Source of the DNA: Nothophaeocryptopus gaeumannii
Taxonomy: Eukaryota > Ascomycota > Dothideomycetes > Mycosphaerellales > Mycosphaerellaceae
Reading direction: 5' to 3'
Length of the DNA: 64,000 bases
NCBI GenBank assembly: GCA_031771865.1
Contig: JASISA010000010.1
Span: 1,984,001 to 2,048,000 of the forward strand
Shown: positions 43,354-53,598 of the stretch, piece after piece
Position numbering within the stretch: position 1 is the first letter of the stretch
How the letters are laid out: each line of letters opens with the position of its first letter
Made by a program: the position numbers and the translations under genes
Notes under the pieces: generated by a model
The model's database searches: none
What the model saw: the letters and a program-made list of their open reading frames with translations, nothing else
What the model was told of the DNA's origin: nothing

Positions 43354-45396
43354 TCAAGGCACGCCAAGCCCGTTAACCTCACCCTGCTCGTTCTGCGCTG
43401 AGCCTCCAACAGAGTACGACGCCCGCCATCGCATCTTCACAGTCGTGCCTTTCCCTCGATCAACACCCTGTACGTGTACTGTCTGTGTGATGCCATTTTG
43501 CTGGTTCGGGCCGAGACTTCGTGATGACTGTGGTTCGAGTTTGAGGGAGAAGCCCTGTAACCAAGTCAGCTTGTGTAATCATCTGCAGAGTGCGTCGTCT
43601 CTTACCTTTGTTACTGCCAGTTGGAACGTCAGATCAGACACAGGCTGTGGAGTATTATTTGATATCCGGCTCTGGATCACCAGCTCTGAATCGTTAGATC
43701 TTGTTACATGGAAGACGGTCTTGATTGAGCTGTTCGTGACTGTGATATCGGTAGGCTGGTCTGGCAGTGCAGAGCTGAACTCCCACTCGTCGTCGTGAGT
43801 CGCGGCGGGTGCCGGGGCACTTCCCATGCCAAGTAGATCAACAGGCTGTGATGCTGGTGCTGGCGCTTTTGGGGGCGCGTGCAGCGCAGGAGAAGCTTGT
43901 CGTGGTGGAGTTGCAAGAGCTGCAAATGGGTCTGACTTCTTCGGCTGATGTTGCTGCAGTGATGATGGTATCGGTGTTGCTGGCTTCGAAGGAGGCTGTG
44001 AGTTTGACGGAAAAGAGCTGAACAAGTTGAAGTTGGACGAGTGTTGTGCGGGTGGTGATGTGGCCTGCGGAGGAGCGGCTTTGGGTTGCGTGTTAAAAAT
44101 CGAGTTTGCTGCTTGCTGAGGCTGATTGAACTGAGACATGATATCGACTGTTCCGTTCGAGGATCCGCCAAGGGAGAGAGCGCCACCCGCTCCGTAGTTA
44201 CCGTCACCAAGATTTAGTCCAAGTAGATCGTCTTCCAGAGCGTTGCCCTTCGGTTTCGGCGCTTCCGGTTGTGCTCGCTGGGTGCTCGCTGCTGCATCCT
44301 CTGACGCCGCAGCTTCTTCGGGACCACTCAAATCGATCAAGGACAGCTCTCCTCCGCCACCCTGCTTGACACCAGCTCCACTGACTCCCAGCGTACCCTT
44401 CGGAATGGCATTTGCACCCTCAACATCTCCCTTTTTAATCAGCTTGTATCGCTCGATCGTCCGGTGTATGGAATCGTTGATTTCAAATAGTTTCGCAACC
44501 GCCTCGTGGTCCTCGCTCTCCTCCTCGCACATCTTTTGGATTTTCGGATGCGCACTCGCCAATGCATTCACTAGCTCCTCAAAGACATCGCCTTCCTGAA
44601 TCTTCTCGCCCGGCTGAATTCCCTGCATCATCTCCTCCAGCAGCTTCGCTTTCTGCTGAATCTTGGCGACCTCCTCCGCAGCCTTGGCACGATAGTCAGT
44701 CTTGTGCCGCGTATCGTACCCAGCCATGACCTTCATGAGCTTGTTCGCTTCTTGCAGATCATGTGGTGTTCCACGTCTAATCAACTCTTGCAGCTTCGCA
44801 CTTTGCGATTCTCGTTCTTCGGCCTCCATCTCCTCCGCGCTCTTCAGGTTGTCACTCGGGTTTAATACAGCTGCATCCTCGCGACTGATCTGCGGGAACT
44901 GGTATCCCTTGTAGTGCAGCAGCCTGTGCATATCCCGAACAAAGCCCAAATCCTCCTTGTACTTGCTCGTCTCGCATATCGTACTTCGCCATTCCTGGAT
45001 CAGCTCCAATATCCTGTTTTGCACTCTTGTCGTTCGGATGGGCGGCCTTTCCGGAAACCTCCTCACTAGCTCGTTGAGGAAGTCTTTTGTAGATATTTGA
45101 AGGTGAAAGGGATATCCGCAGTTCTTGACGCAAATATCGAGTAATGACAGAGCTAGCAGCGAGACATTGGGATTACGGTGGTTGATGTACTGCACAATGG
45201 CAATCGCCGCTTCTCGTGGGGCTCCTCCCTTTTTGGCATTGATCAGGTCGGCGATTTCTAGACATAATGCGAGATTTGGTTCGAAGTTCTCGGGCGAGCA
45301 GGCTTGCTGGATGTAGCGCTGGAGGGGAGTCGTAGCGGGCTCTTGGGGATACGATAAGCGGTCGCGGGCGGCGTATCGCGCGGATGCGGCCTCCAT
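43354..45396 (-). CDS. GGA-type clathrin adaptor (VHS-GAT-GAE)
   Basis: Monomeric ARF-dependent adaptor that sorts cargo at the trans-Golgi network to endosomes/vacuole. Two exons: 43606-45396 and 43354-43554, separated by a 51-base intron (GTAAGA...TTACAG); about 663 residues. VHS domain near residues 20-155 (LQRYIQQACSPENFEPNLAL, NVSLLALSLLDICVKNCGY), GAT domain near 200-340 (three-helix region with LLEEMMQGIQPGEKIQ and HEAVAKLFEINDSIHRTIER), a Pro/Gln/Ser-rich hinge, and a GAE ear domain (ITVTNSSIKTVFHVTRS ... SDLTFQLAVTK) finished by the last exon (GFSLKLEPQSSRSLGPN, MRWRASYSV). Divergent from TSR3 with about 300 bases between starts. Confidence 0.95.
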
Positions 45397-45694
45397 AGTG
45401 TCTGTCCTTGCCTAAGGACGCATTTGAAGATCGATATCCGGCGATATTGTCGTATCAATGTGTATACGAGAGAAGACGTCCAGCTGAAAGTGGTGGTAGT
45501 TGCAGCAACCAGTCGCTCGTGCCTGCCGCCCAAGCCACGTTGATGGAGCGAGTGCGGGACCCTTGACATGCTCTTCGGATCAGCGGACCGACCCGACGAA
45601 TCAAGACGTCACCGGCCTCAATTTCATTAGAACTTCGATTAGACCTTCCACTTCTTTTCTCAGACACAATATCGCTGTCTCTATACCGATCAAA

Positions 45695-46936
45695 ATGGTT
45701 CGCCACAAGAAGGACTTCAAGAGTGGCCGCGGTGGCAAGCATACGAACCACCGGACCTATGCTCAGCATACTCAGCCAGAGAGAGAAGGTGGAATGGGCG
45801 GCAACAAACGACCTCCCTTCAAAGCCGCCGCTTGGGATCTAAATCATTGCGATGCGAAAAGATGCTCAGGAAAGAGATTGATGCGTTTGGGGTTGATGAG
45901 AGAGCTACATATTGGACAGAAGCATCCTGGAGTGGTCGTCAGTCCGAAGGCGAAGACACTCGTGAGCCCTGCAGACCGAGAGATTCTTGAGCATTACGGC
46001 GCGGCAGTGGTGGAGGCGAGTTGGAAGCGAATCGAGGAAGTACCATTTACGAAAATTGGAGGACCGAACCCACGATTACTGCCATACCTTATTGCTGCGA
46101 ACCCAACCAACTACGGACGACCATGGCGGCTGAACTGTGTCGAAGCCCTAGCTGCTTGCTTCTACATCTGTGGGCATTCTGAATGGGCAGAGGAGATCTT
46201 GAGCACCTTCTCATATGGTCAGAGCTTCTTAGACATCAATGAGGAGGTCTTGGACAGGTACGCGGCTTGCAAGGACGAGGAGGAAGTGAAGAAGACTGAA
46301 GAGGAGTGGTTGGCAAAGATTGAGAATGAGTGGAAGGAAGATCGCGAAGCACGAGAGGATAACAAGGAGGATGTTTGGAAAGGTGGGAATCTGAATCGAA
46401 GATCTGCTGCCGTTGGCAACGACTTGGACGACAATGAGGAGAGCAGTGGCGACGAAAACGATGACAGCGACGCGAGCAGTTTGGGTGGGATTCAGCTTGG
46501 AGGACCGAAGCCCGGTGAGAAAGTTCTCGCTCATGGCAATACCGAGGGAGACGACGATGAAGAGCGAGATCCGTACGCCTTACCATCTGATGACGATGAT
46601 GAAGAGGAGATGGCTGCCCTCCGAGCAAAGGTCCTAGCATCAAAACCGTTCAGCAATCCGTCGAAGGTCTCGGATGACCGTCAAGCACCTGAGCGGATAC
46701 AACGGCCGTCAGAACCCAAAAAGCCTGGCATCCCACAAGACTCAGATGTCGAATCCGGTTCAGACATTGGTGAAGACGACGATTTTGATTCCATCATGAA
46801 CGCCGCCCCAATGACCGACCGCGCAGGTATCCAAGCCGCACAACGAAAGCGGGCCATGGAAAAAGAAGGAAAGCTTAGCGCTACGTTCAGCAGAGCCGTT
46901 TTGGATGCATCCTCGAAATCACTTGGCAGCAAATAG
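45695..46936 (+). CDS. TSR3: TSR3, 18S rRNA aminocarboxypropyltransferase
   Basis: SAM-dependent enzyme that adds the aminocarboxypropyl group to a hypermodified pseudouridine in 18S rRNA during late 40S maturation in the cytoplasm. 413 residues, single exon. The N-terminal block AAAWDLNHCDAKRCSGKRL matches the metal-binding-like start of the family, followed by VSPADREILEHYGAAVVEAS, RLLPYLIAANPTNYGRPWRL, NCVEALAACFYICGHSEWAE and FSYGQSFLDINEEVLDRY. The C-terminal 200 residues are acidic and low complexity, as in fungal homologues. The ATG at 45695 (context TCAAAATGG) is chosen although the frame is open upstream; the family starts with the basic stretch MVRHKKDFKSGRGGKH. No missing key segment. 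Confidence 0.95.
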   Translation: MVRHKKDFKSGRGGKHTNHRTYAQHTQPEREGGMGGNKRPPFKAAAWDLNHCDAKRCSGKRLMRLGLMRELHIGQKHPGVVVSPKAKTLVSPADREILEHYGAAVVEASWKRIEEVPFTKIGGPNPRLLPYLIAANPTNYGRPWRLNCVEALAACFYICGHSEWAEEILSTFSYGQSFLDINEEVLDRYAACKDEEEVKKTEEEWLAKIENEWKEDREAREDNKEDVWKGGNLNRRSAAVGNDLDDNEESSGDENDDSDASSLGGIQLGGPKPGEKVLAHGNTEGDDDEERDPYALPSDDDDEEEMAALRAKVLASKPFSNPSKVSDDRQAPERIQRPSEPKKPGIPQDSDVESGSDIGEDDDFDSIMNAAPMTDRAGIQAAQRKRAMEKEGKLSATFSRAVLDASSKSLGSK

Positions 46937-47412
46937 ACATTCATGAGAACTGGCTCGGAGCCTATTATTGGACGATCTCGCATCTGATTGTTGTTCCTGC
47001 CCACGACTCACGGACGACTGCGCGGCGATATAGACTCGTGCACGTGCCTTCAGGCTGAAGCATTCATGTCCACGATCACACATGCCACCAAGCACATGCG
47101 ATTGGCTAACATTGTGGATTCTTCACCGACAATAGGGTGGGTATGTGCATGTGCACAACAGTGCTTCTGATTGTCGTGCGTCGGCGTCCGTTTGGCGCTC
47201 TATAAAACCTTCCGCCTAGAATCATCATTGACCTTTTCCGACACTCCGAGTTCAACATCACACCACACCAACCAACTCATACCACACCGACAATAGCCGC
47301 GTGCCACGCCTTCGCCCACTTCTTATTGATTCGACCACCAGCGCACTGCATCGCCAGCTATTCTTCAACATTTCGTACACCACTCCGTATTAGTCGGTCA
47401 ACTTGCATTACA
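46937..47412. promoter_or_regulatory. Intergenic with a TATA box at 47201
   Basis: About 475 bases. TATAAAA at 47201-47207 lies 212 bases before the ATG at 47413, followed by a C/A-rich leader (CACACCAACCAACTC-type), a layout common for strongly expressed ascomycete genes. Between about 47060 and 47170 are several CATGTGCA-like stretches. Confidence 0.5.
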
Positions 47413-48690
47413 ATGCAACTGCCTTCCGGCATGGTGTCGCTCTGGAAGGGTTCGCCTCCGCCTCCGCCTCCGCCGCCTGTACTTCCGCCGCCAGCTCCAG
47501 CTCCTCCTGCTCAACCTACTATGGCCTTTTGTCCATTTGGAGACCCATTCATCAGCTGCGCCGCTGATGGAGCGATTTTGATCGCTCTATTCTTGCTGGT
47601 ATGCGCGGGCTTCGCCTTTTTCTTCGCCTACCTTTACTGGCTCTGGCGGAAGTCTGCGCCACCCGAGGTCACTTTGCTGGTCGAACTTGAGGCAGAGAAG
47701 ACACCTTGGTCTTCTGACGCCAACGAGAAGTCCTCACGTGAGTCCATCGAGTGTGATCTCCTGCAGCCAACGACTTTGCTGAGCGAACCTGTCCAGAAGC
47801 TACACAATGCAGCGCCTCAGGTTCTTTCATACTTGGATGAATTTAGCTCCGGTTTCAACATCAACTCAAATTCCCAGACCGTCCACGATAAGACCATCAT
47901 CAAGACATCCTATGTTCCAAGACCTTCCCGCGAGTTCAGGACCGAGTACCTTGATATCTGGGCGCAGCAAACGAAGACACAGTCAAAGACAACAAAACAA
48001 GGTGGACAAAAGACTGAGTACGCCCCTTTTCGACCTCAGGAGAATGGGCATCATCTCGCTAGTTCAGGCACCCGTGAGAAGTCGATCATCAGATCGGGCT
48101 CTGCTGAGAAGTCGCTGCAGCGCCAACTTCCTGACTGGCTACAAGAACGACTTGGCGCGATATGTTCCAAAGTCACAGGCGGCCAGGACCGTGTACTTCC
48201 TCGTGATCAATTCGATGCCATTGCGAAGCTGGTGTTGGGCTACAACGAACTTGCCCTGGTCGATTTCTTCATTGAATGGATTGAGAATGACGGCTCACTC
48301 CATCAGGTCCCTCGGAGAGAGCTGCCAGAGGAGTTCATCGATGAAGAAGTCCCTCTGAATCAGGAGCCACCACAGCGACGTCAAAGCGTCGGCGCTTGGT
48401 ATATCCAGGCTCCAAGCTCGTGGCCGAAAGCTTTCGGTCACAGTGGTAATGGCGAAATTGCATTCTACAAAGAAGGACGGACAGTCGTGAAGCACAGAAG
48501 ATATTCTGAATCCTGCCCATTGCTGACCATGGAGCGACGTCGGGGTGCGGATCGCGAGACGTGTCTCTTCGATGGAGACAGCGTTGTCGTTTCCGGATCC
48601 ACTTTGGAGGCCTTAGAGCAGAAGACTCGAGATCAGAATGGAAGAGCCGCAACGTCTGAAGCATCAACTAGCGGAGAGTCGAGTCTCTGA
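47413..48690 (+). CDS. Hypothetical single-pass membrane protein with proline-rich N-terminus
   Basis: 425 residues, single exon. A poly-Pro segment (SPPPPPPPPVLPPPAPAPP) is followed by a Cys-containing segment (FCPFGDPFISCAADGA) and one strong hydrophobic helix, about 25 residues, ending FFFAYLYWLWRK. The rest is a soluble Ser/Gln/Lys-rich tail with a possible helical pattern near QEPPQRRQSVGAWYIQ. The ATG at 47413 (context TACAATGC) is used; the frame is open upstream to 47326 but the TATA box and leader fit the later start. Orientation is probably N-out with a cytoplasmic tail. I do not recognise the family. The stop overlaps the 3' end of the next minus-strand gene by 27 bases. Confidence 0.6.
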   Translation: MQLPSGMVSLWKGSPPPPPPPPVLPPPAPAPPAQPTMAFCPFGDPFISCAADGAILIALFLLVCAGFAFFFAYLYWLWRKSAPPEVTLLVELEAEKTPWSSDANEKSSRESIECDLLQPTTLLSEPVQKLHNAAPQVLSYLDEFSSGFNINSNSQTVHDKTIIKTSYVPRPSREFRTEYLDIWAQQTKTQSKTTKQGGQKTEYAPFRPQENGHHLASSGTREKSIIRSGSAEKSLQRQLPDWLQERLGAICSKVTGGQDRVLPRDQFDAIAKLVLGYNELALVDFFIEWIENDGSLHQVPRRELPEEFIDEEVPLNQEPPQRRQSVGAWYIQAPSSWPKAFGHSGNGEIAFYKEGRTVVKHRRYSESCPLLTMERRRGADRETCLFDGDSVVVSGSTLEALEQKTRDQNGRAATSEASTSGESSL

Positions 48691-49384
48691 TGCGCTGCCC
48701 GCTTCAGATTCACCCGTTACCTCCGATGCGCTTGTCTTCTCTTCGCTTGGGCCGAATGCCTGCCGCCAGCTAGTGTGCGGCTCCCGCTCCCTGAAATTCT
48801 CTTTGAGACTCTTCATGCCCAGTTGCTGCCTGGCATCCTCAATGACTCGCAGTCCTTCCGCGGCAGCTTCCAGGCGCTTTCGAATCTTCGAGCGGGTAAT
48901 ACTGTCGAATGATCCAGAGCCCGGGTGAACACTCATGCCATCGGAGCTGGCCCAGCCCAGCATCGTCTACAGTACTCACGTCAGCCTTGACATGCGTGCG
49001 AGGCCTGCCTCAACGGGGATTAAGCACCTCGCAACCATCGATCCAGTTGTCCGCTTTGATCGTTCGGATATGTGTCCGGATCACAAGCTCTGCTGAATCC
49101 TCCACGACAGCCTTGAAATCGTCGTGCTCCTTCATTTGCTCATCGACCTGCTCGATACGGGTTCTTGCCTAGACCAGCATGCCCTCCAAATTCGCGATAA
49201 AGTCATCGGAATCACGATTGCTTGTCGCAGGTGGTGAGCGCCGAGCGGCCAACAGAGCGACCAACAGCGCGGACTCGCACTTGGACTCGTGGAGCTCGCA
49301 TCGCGCTCGATGCTCCTCCAGCTCCTGCATTATAGAGCTAGATAGAACGCTCACGACGGTCTCAATGGATACAACAGGCTCCAT
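48664..49384 (-). pseudogene. Helical hypothetical protein interrupted by one in-frame TAG
   Basis: ATG 49384 opens a frame (SVLSSSIMQELEEHRARCEL, ESALLVALLAARRSPPATSN, DFIANLEGMLV) that stops at TAG 49169-49171. The same frame continues without break as ARTRIEQVDEQMKEHDDFKA and VVEDSAELVIRTHIRTIKAD to 49028, where a 61-base intron (GTGCTT...ACTGTAG) in correct phase leads into 48664-48966 (TMLGWASSDGMSVHPGSGSF, RSKIRKRLEAAAEGLRVIED and stop). Joined across the stop the protein would be about 219 helical, charged residues, which is coherent. The TAG could come from CAG, since Gln fits this helix. Coiled-coil scaffold-like; family not recognised. Convergent with the preceding plus-strand gene (27 bases overlap). 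Confidence 0.5.
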
Positions 49385-49690
49385 GGCTGGTCTTGTTCAT
49401 GTTTGAAGCTATAGTCGTTGGCAGGTCGATGTGTGCGGCTGTCGGCGTGTTCTTCACTGCTGCGCGTCAGCAAGGTTGAAAGCGTAACGTGGACCTCGAC
49501 GCGTAATACTTAGCTGCACGTGAAAGCAGAGTGGACTTGGGTGGAGGGCCTTTAGCGCAACGCAGGCTTGCTCAGTCGCACTTGCCTCAGCAACGTAAGT
49601 AGAAGGAACTATCTAGCTCTCTTCCCGACCTGTCTCAAGCCATAGACATCTTCCACAATCCTCTACCGGTTCAGGCGTCCTTAGTCTCCC
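49385..49690. other. Intergenic
   Basis: About 306 bases. It contains the promoter of the interrupted minus-strand gene and the 3' flank of the next one. Nothing supported. Confidence 0.4.
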
Positions 49691-50243
49691 TCACCTCAAC
49701 TTCGTACCAATCCACTCCTCCAACCACTCCACAGTCCCCTCCGGCATCCCCATCTGCTCGAAGGTCTGCGCGCTCTTCTCCCTCACAGGCGTCAACTTCG
49801 AATTTTCTGCATGAAACACCGCGCCCTCCCTCAGCAACTCGCGCATGTCCTGCTTCACGCAGACTTGCTTGGCGAGATCGAGTGTCATTGGGCGACCTCT
49901 CTTCTTGGCACGCTCATCAAAGAGCAGGATACCTTCGCTATGCAGAGCTTGGGAGATGACGGTCTCGCTATTGGCTGTGTGTTGCTCGCCGGTGGCTTCC
50001 TAAGAAACATGTTAGTAAGGTGCGCAGAGGGATGGGGTGGTTATGAGGAAGTGGGAACGGGAGGCGGAGCGGACTTACTCTCATGTTCCAGATCTGGAGC
50101 AGGCCCGTCAAGGTGCGGAAGGTGACGGCGAAGAACAGCTTGTGGTCTTCGTTGGTGAAGAGGTCGGCATTCTCGTTGATGATGCGATCGGTGGCCGTCT
50201 CTTGCTGCTGGGCCTTGCCCGCTTTGCCAGGTTTTGGCGCCAT
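49691..50243 (-). CDS. Conserved-looking hypothetical protein, 157 residues
   Basis: Two exons, 50079-50243 and 49691-49999, joined across a 79-base intron (GTAAGT at 50078, TTCTTAG) in phase. Sequence landmarks: MAPKPGKAGKAQQQETATDR, NADLFTNEDHKLFFAVTFRT, LTGLLQIWNMR|EATGEQHT, VISQALHSEGILLFDERAKK, QVCVKQDMRELLREGAVFHA, and an acidic-aromatic end TVEWLEEWIGTKLR. It reads as a compact helical protein with an N-terminal disordered Lys/Gln tail. I cannot place the family. The start is the ATG at 50243; an upstream in-frame ATG at 50312 adds a non-conserved-looking leader. Same strand as the enoyl-CoA hydratase gene, 259 bases from its stop. Confidence 0.65.
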
Positions 50244-50502
50244 GCTGGAGGTGAGTGGTTGTACTTGACTGTTGTCTTGCGTGAGTGATTTGGTGTGAAT
50301 CGGTGACTGCACTTTGGCTGTTTGCGTTAACCGTTGTTAGGGAGTGGTCACATGCATTGCTTGGCCTGGTCTACCTCTTGAGGCGGAAGGCACGACCTGC
50401 GACATCTCAATACCGCCCATCACCCAATACTCAAAAGATGACATGTGCCCATATCAAATCTAATAATTCTCATCGCTATGTCCCGTATGTCCATCCTGTA
50501 CT

Positions 50503-51471
50503 TCATCTTCCCTTGAACTGTGGCTTGCGCTTCTCACCAAAGGCCTTCAATGCCTCGAACTTATCCGCAGTGTTGACAACCTGGTCATACGCCGCATTCT
50601 CGCTGGCTTCTCCCTTCTCCCATCCGCCGACCGCTTGCATAGCTGCCCTGATAGCAATGGGTCCTCCCTCGCAGATGCCCGTTGCAAGCTCAACTGCCTG
50701 TTCCAAGACCTTGCCTCTCGCGACACCAGCGCCGCTCAACTCATCCTCCGAGATCTGTACAAGTCTATCGGCAAGCCCAATGAAGTAAGACTCCTCTCCC
50801 GACACACGCCGCCCTGTGAGGATCAAATCTCTTGCTCGAGCTTCACCGACGAGCTTCGGCAATCTATATGTGCCACCTCCTCCTGGAATGATAGCCAGTC
50901 TAGTCTCGGGCAAACCAACTGAGGCAGTCGAAGCCATGACACGGAAGTTGGTGCATAGTGCCAGCTCGAGGCCGCCTCCAAAGGCAACACTGCTGATAGC
51001 GGAGATGGTAGGGATCGGGAGCGTCGACAGCTTCGAGAAGGTGTTTCGGAGGTCGCGAAGGAATTCGCGAGTACTGCACGCGGACAATCAGCTGTGTCAT
51101 CGACATGTGACTCTGACCACGGCATACTCTTCCTCGGTGAAGCTCAGCCTCTCCTTGAGGTCCGCTCCAGCACAGAAGCTGTCATCGCTCTCCGACGCCA
51201 GGATCAACGCTCTCGTGCTTCCAGATGCGCCTTCATTGTGAATCTGCTCTACAATGCCCTTAAGCTCGCTCAACAGCTGTCGTGAGATGGCATTGCGAGC
51301 CTTGGGTCGGTTCAAACTAGCAACCGTGATCTCGCCCTGGTGCGGCGCTTGGATAGTCGACAGCTTGATAGGCGAAGACAAAGAGCCTCCTGAGGTGGAA
51401 CTGTAGCACGCGGTGGCTTGCTTCAGCCATTGTCGCTGCAGACAGACCTGCCTTCGTACGGGAGCAAACAT
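50503..51471 (-). CDS. Mitochondrial enoyl-CoA hydratase, AUH (methylglutaconyl-CoA hydratase)-like
   Basis: Crotonase-fold hydratase; the AUH branch acts in mitochondrial leucine degradation. Exons: 51128-51471 and 50503-51073 with a 54-base intron (GTATGC...GTGCAG). Splicing in phase gives LSFTEED|TREFLRDLRNTF, matching the family; 304 residues. Seen: a Cys/Arg/Ser-rich mitochondrial presequence from ATG 51471 (MFAPVRRQVCLQRQWLKQAT), a substrate pocket LNRPKARNAIS, oxyanion-hole motifs SFCAGADLKER and AISSVAFGGGLELALCTNFR, the catalytic Glu segment LPETRLAIIPGGGGTYRLPK, and a C-terminal helix KFEALKAFGEKRKPQFKGR. An upstream in-frame TTG at 51531 is not used. Its ATG is only 151 bases from the left end of the transposon, so the promoter is probably displaced. 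Confidence 0.9.
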
Positions 51472-51618
51472 GATACAACTGCTGCTGTTCGCATGATGTC
51501 GTCGTCTCCAAGCATCAAGCTTCACCAGCAAGAGCCACCCACCGCATCCCGCACGCGCCTACTTAAGCCTCACGCCACACAGCGCCTGCCAGACCAAGAT
51601 TCGAAGGCTCGGTCCGCT

Positions 51619-51622
51619 AGAT
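51619..51622. repeat. Target-site duplication AGAT (left)
   Basis: AGAT immediately before the left inverted repeat; the same four bases follow the right repeat at 56409-56412. Confidence 0.8.
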
Positions 51623-51660
51623 GGCAGAGCCCTGTTCATGACTAAGGGTCATATCAACTT
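51623..51660 (+). repeat. Left terminal inverted repeat, 38 bp
   Basis: Begins GGCAGAGCCCTGTTC and ends ATATCAACTT. Identical over 38 bases to the reverse complement of 56371-56408. Confidence 0.97.
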
Positions 51661-51689
51661 TCGCCTCGGCTTCCACACTCTTATCTACA

Positions 51690-51738
51690 CTCGTTATATT
51701 GCCCTACACTCGTGCCTACACTCGTACCTGCACTCGCA
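51690..51738 (+). repeat. Left subterminal CACTCG motif cluster
   Basis: Four CACTCG copies within about 50 bases just inside the left inverted repeat (from ACACTCGTTAT to CACTCGCAAG). Mirror-oriented CGAGTG copies lie just inside the right end. Confidence 0.85.
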
Positions 51739-51745
51739 AGTGCAT

Positions 51746-53073
51746 ATGGCGCCTCATACCGTTGACCTCGAGCCCGTGCGAGCCCAGATTGAGCACTGGA
51801 TCTTCTTTGACCGACGCGAATACACTGCGATATGCGATAATCTACGAACCTACTACGATATTGATATATCTGTCAAGACTCTGAAGAGGAGGCTGAAGCA
51901 GTGGGGTGCTCGTATTCGACAGGCTCCTCTACAGGTAGACAATGCCCTCAGAGCCCGTATTATTGAGCGTTTCTGGCTGTACTCGTACAAAGATGAGAGG
52001 GAAGTTCAGTATCCACAGGCAGATGGCTACAATATCTCCCTCATACAATATCAGCGGTTGAGGCGTGATATAGGCCTATATAAGAGGTATCCAGCAGAAT
52101 CTTCTGAAGAGGTGGATGCCGCTATTAGCGAGGCATTGGACCATGTGCTTGGGCATGGTGCTGCACAGGACTTTGGATATCGCAAGTTGGCCCAAACTGT
52201 TCGTGAGAAATGGCACTTCATTGGCAGGTACGCCTTTGTATTCATTCACTCAGGCACTCGCACTCGTAGGCTGCACTCGCTGATCACTCGTAGAGACCGC
52301 ATCTTCCGTATTGCCCGTGCCAAGGTGCCAGCAGCTTTTGAGAGCCGTCGACCTGGTAAACGCAGTAAACCTCGTAGCGTAAGGCCTCAAGCTCGAGGAG
52401 CTGATGATGTATACTCTATTGATGCTTTTGTAAGCTGGCTGATTATGGATGCTCGATCTACGCCTGTATCGACGTCTTTTCAAGGAAGATTATCTGGTAC
52501 TTTGTTGGGCCGCTAGCTAAGACCAAGTTCTCGGTTTTGCACAGTACATCATCACGATCTACAAGGCCGGCCGTATGCCTAATATCATACGATCTGATCA
52601 GGGCGTTGAAACTCCAATGCTTGCGGACACATCTTCTCCTACGTGAGCACCTTGCTAGCGAACATATCACTTTCAGCGATGCCTTCTGGTATACAACAAG
52701 CAAAGGAAATCAGACTATTGAGCACTGGTGGGGCGAGGCAGCAAAGTCAGTATTCAACCGCTGGAGAGACTATTTCAATCAACTCCGAGAGGAAGGGCAT
52801 TATAACGCAGCTCTTAAAGCAGATCGTATTGCCTGGCTCGCAATCTACATCCCTGTAATGAGGTATACAACTGGAGAGTTTGTACACTGCTGGAATACTC
52901 ATACAATCCGTAAGCACAACGAACAGACAGTTGCTAAGCATGTAGCTGGAGAGCCCAACAATCTCTACGACTATCCGGAGCTTCACGGCGGTGACTTCTA
53001 CGGGCATTTACTGGATACTGAAGATCCGGTTTTACAGCAATGGGTTGACAAGATTGCAGAGTTTGGTAAGTAG
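51746..53073 (+). pseudogene. Integrase-like DDE transposase, frameshifted
   Basis: Starts at ATG 51746 (MAPHTVDLEPVRAQIEHWIF) with an N-terminal helix-turn-helix-like region (ISVKTLKRRLKQWG). A 66-base intron (52228-52293, GTACGC...CTCGTAG) leads to RDRIFRIARAKV and then the catalytic core. The core is broken: DVYSIDAF leaves frame at the T-run 52426-52429, resumes one frame over as CKLADYGCSIYACIDVFSRK and IIWYFVG, shifts again near 52540 to YIITIYKAGRMPNIIRSDQG and VETPMLADTSS, and returns to the earlier frame near 52630 with REHLASEHITFSDAFWYTTS, KGNQTIEHWWGEAAKSVFNR and an end at 53073. The D...D...E core residues (SID, RSDQG, IEHWW) are recognisable. At least three indels relative to a functional frame. 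Confidence 0.85.
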
Positions 53074-53079
53074 CGGTGT

Positions 53080-53200
53080 GCACACTCGTAACTGCCGGAG
53101 CCACTCGTAGCTAGGCACTCGTAGCTGCCCATGTTACTCGCAGCGGCACTCGTAGCTACCCATGTCACTCGCAGCGGCACTCGCAGGCTCGCAGGGGATG
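53080..53200 (+). repeat. Dense CACTCG(T/C)AG array
   Basis: Seven copies in about 120 bases downstream of the transposase stop: CACTCGTAACTG, CACTCGTAGCTAGG, CACTCGTAGCTGCCCATG, TACTCGCAGCGG, CACTCGTAGCTACCCATG, CACTCGCAGCGG and CACTCGCAGGCTCGCAG. A longer unit (CACTCGTAGCT(G/A)CCCATGT followed by ACTCGCAGCGG) is repeated twice. Confidence 0.92.
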
Positions 53201-53598
53201 CTGTAAGCTGGAACTTAGTAGTTCACTCCAGCTGATTCTATTCGCAGATTTGCTCGCATATCTACCTCCAATATCTCTCGAGTGGTGTAATGATATGCTT
53301 CATACTAGCGGCTACCCAATCATGTTTCATGGTGGTGAGGAATCAACATTGCCTGGGCCATAAAAGCTGCATGTTCATGCATACCATCACCTCCGCACTG
53401 CAGCGCATGAGTATGTCAACAATGGCGGAGATCTGCCGGAGTTTGAAACGCCTGCTGCTAGTACACAGAGGCAGCCAGTGACCGAACCAGAGCAGTATTT
53501 GAGGCTGCTGGTCAGCCACTTTAAGGGTATTCAGCGTTACCTCCTTCTTCAACAATGGATCTTGAGTGGACTAAGTTCTGTGCGCAGTCCAGAAGCAA

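Noticed and set aside
53080..53200. Repeat cluster considered as a CRISPR-like or satellite array
   Set aside because: Units are short, unevenly spaced and part of a motif spread through the whole transposon.
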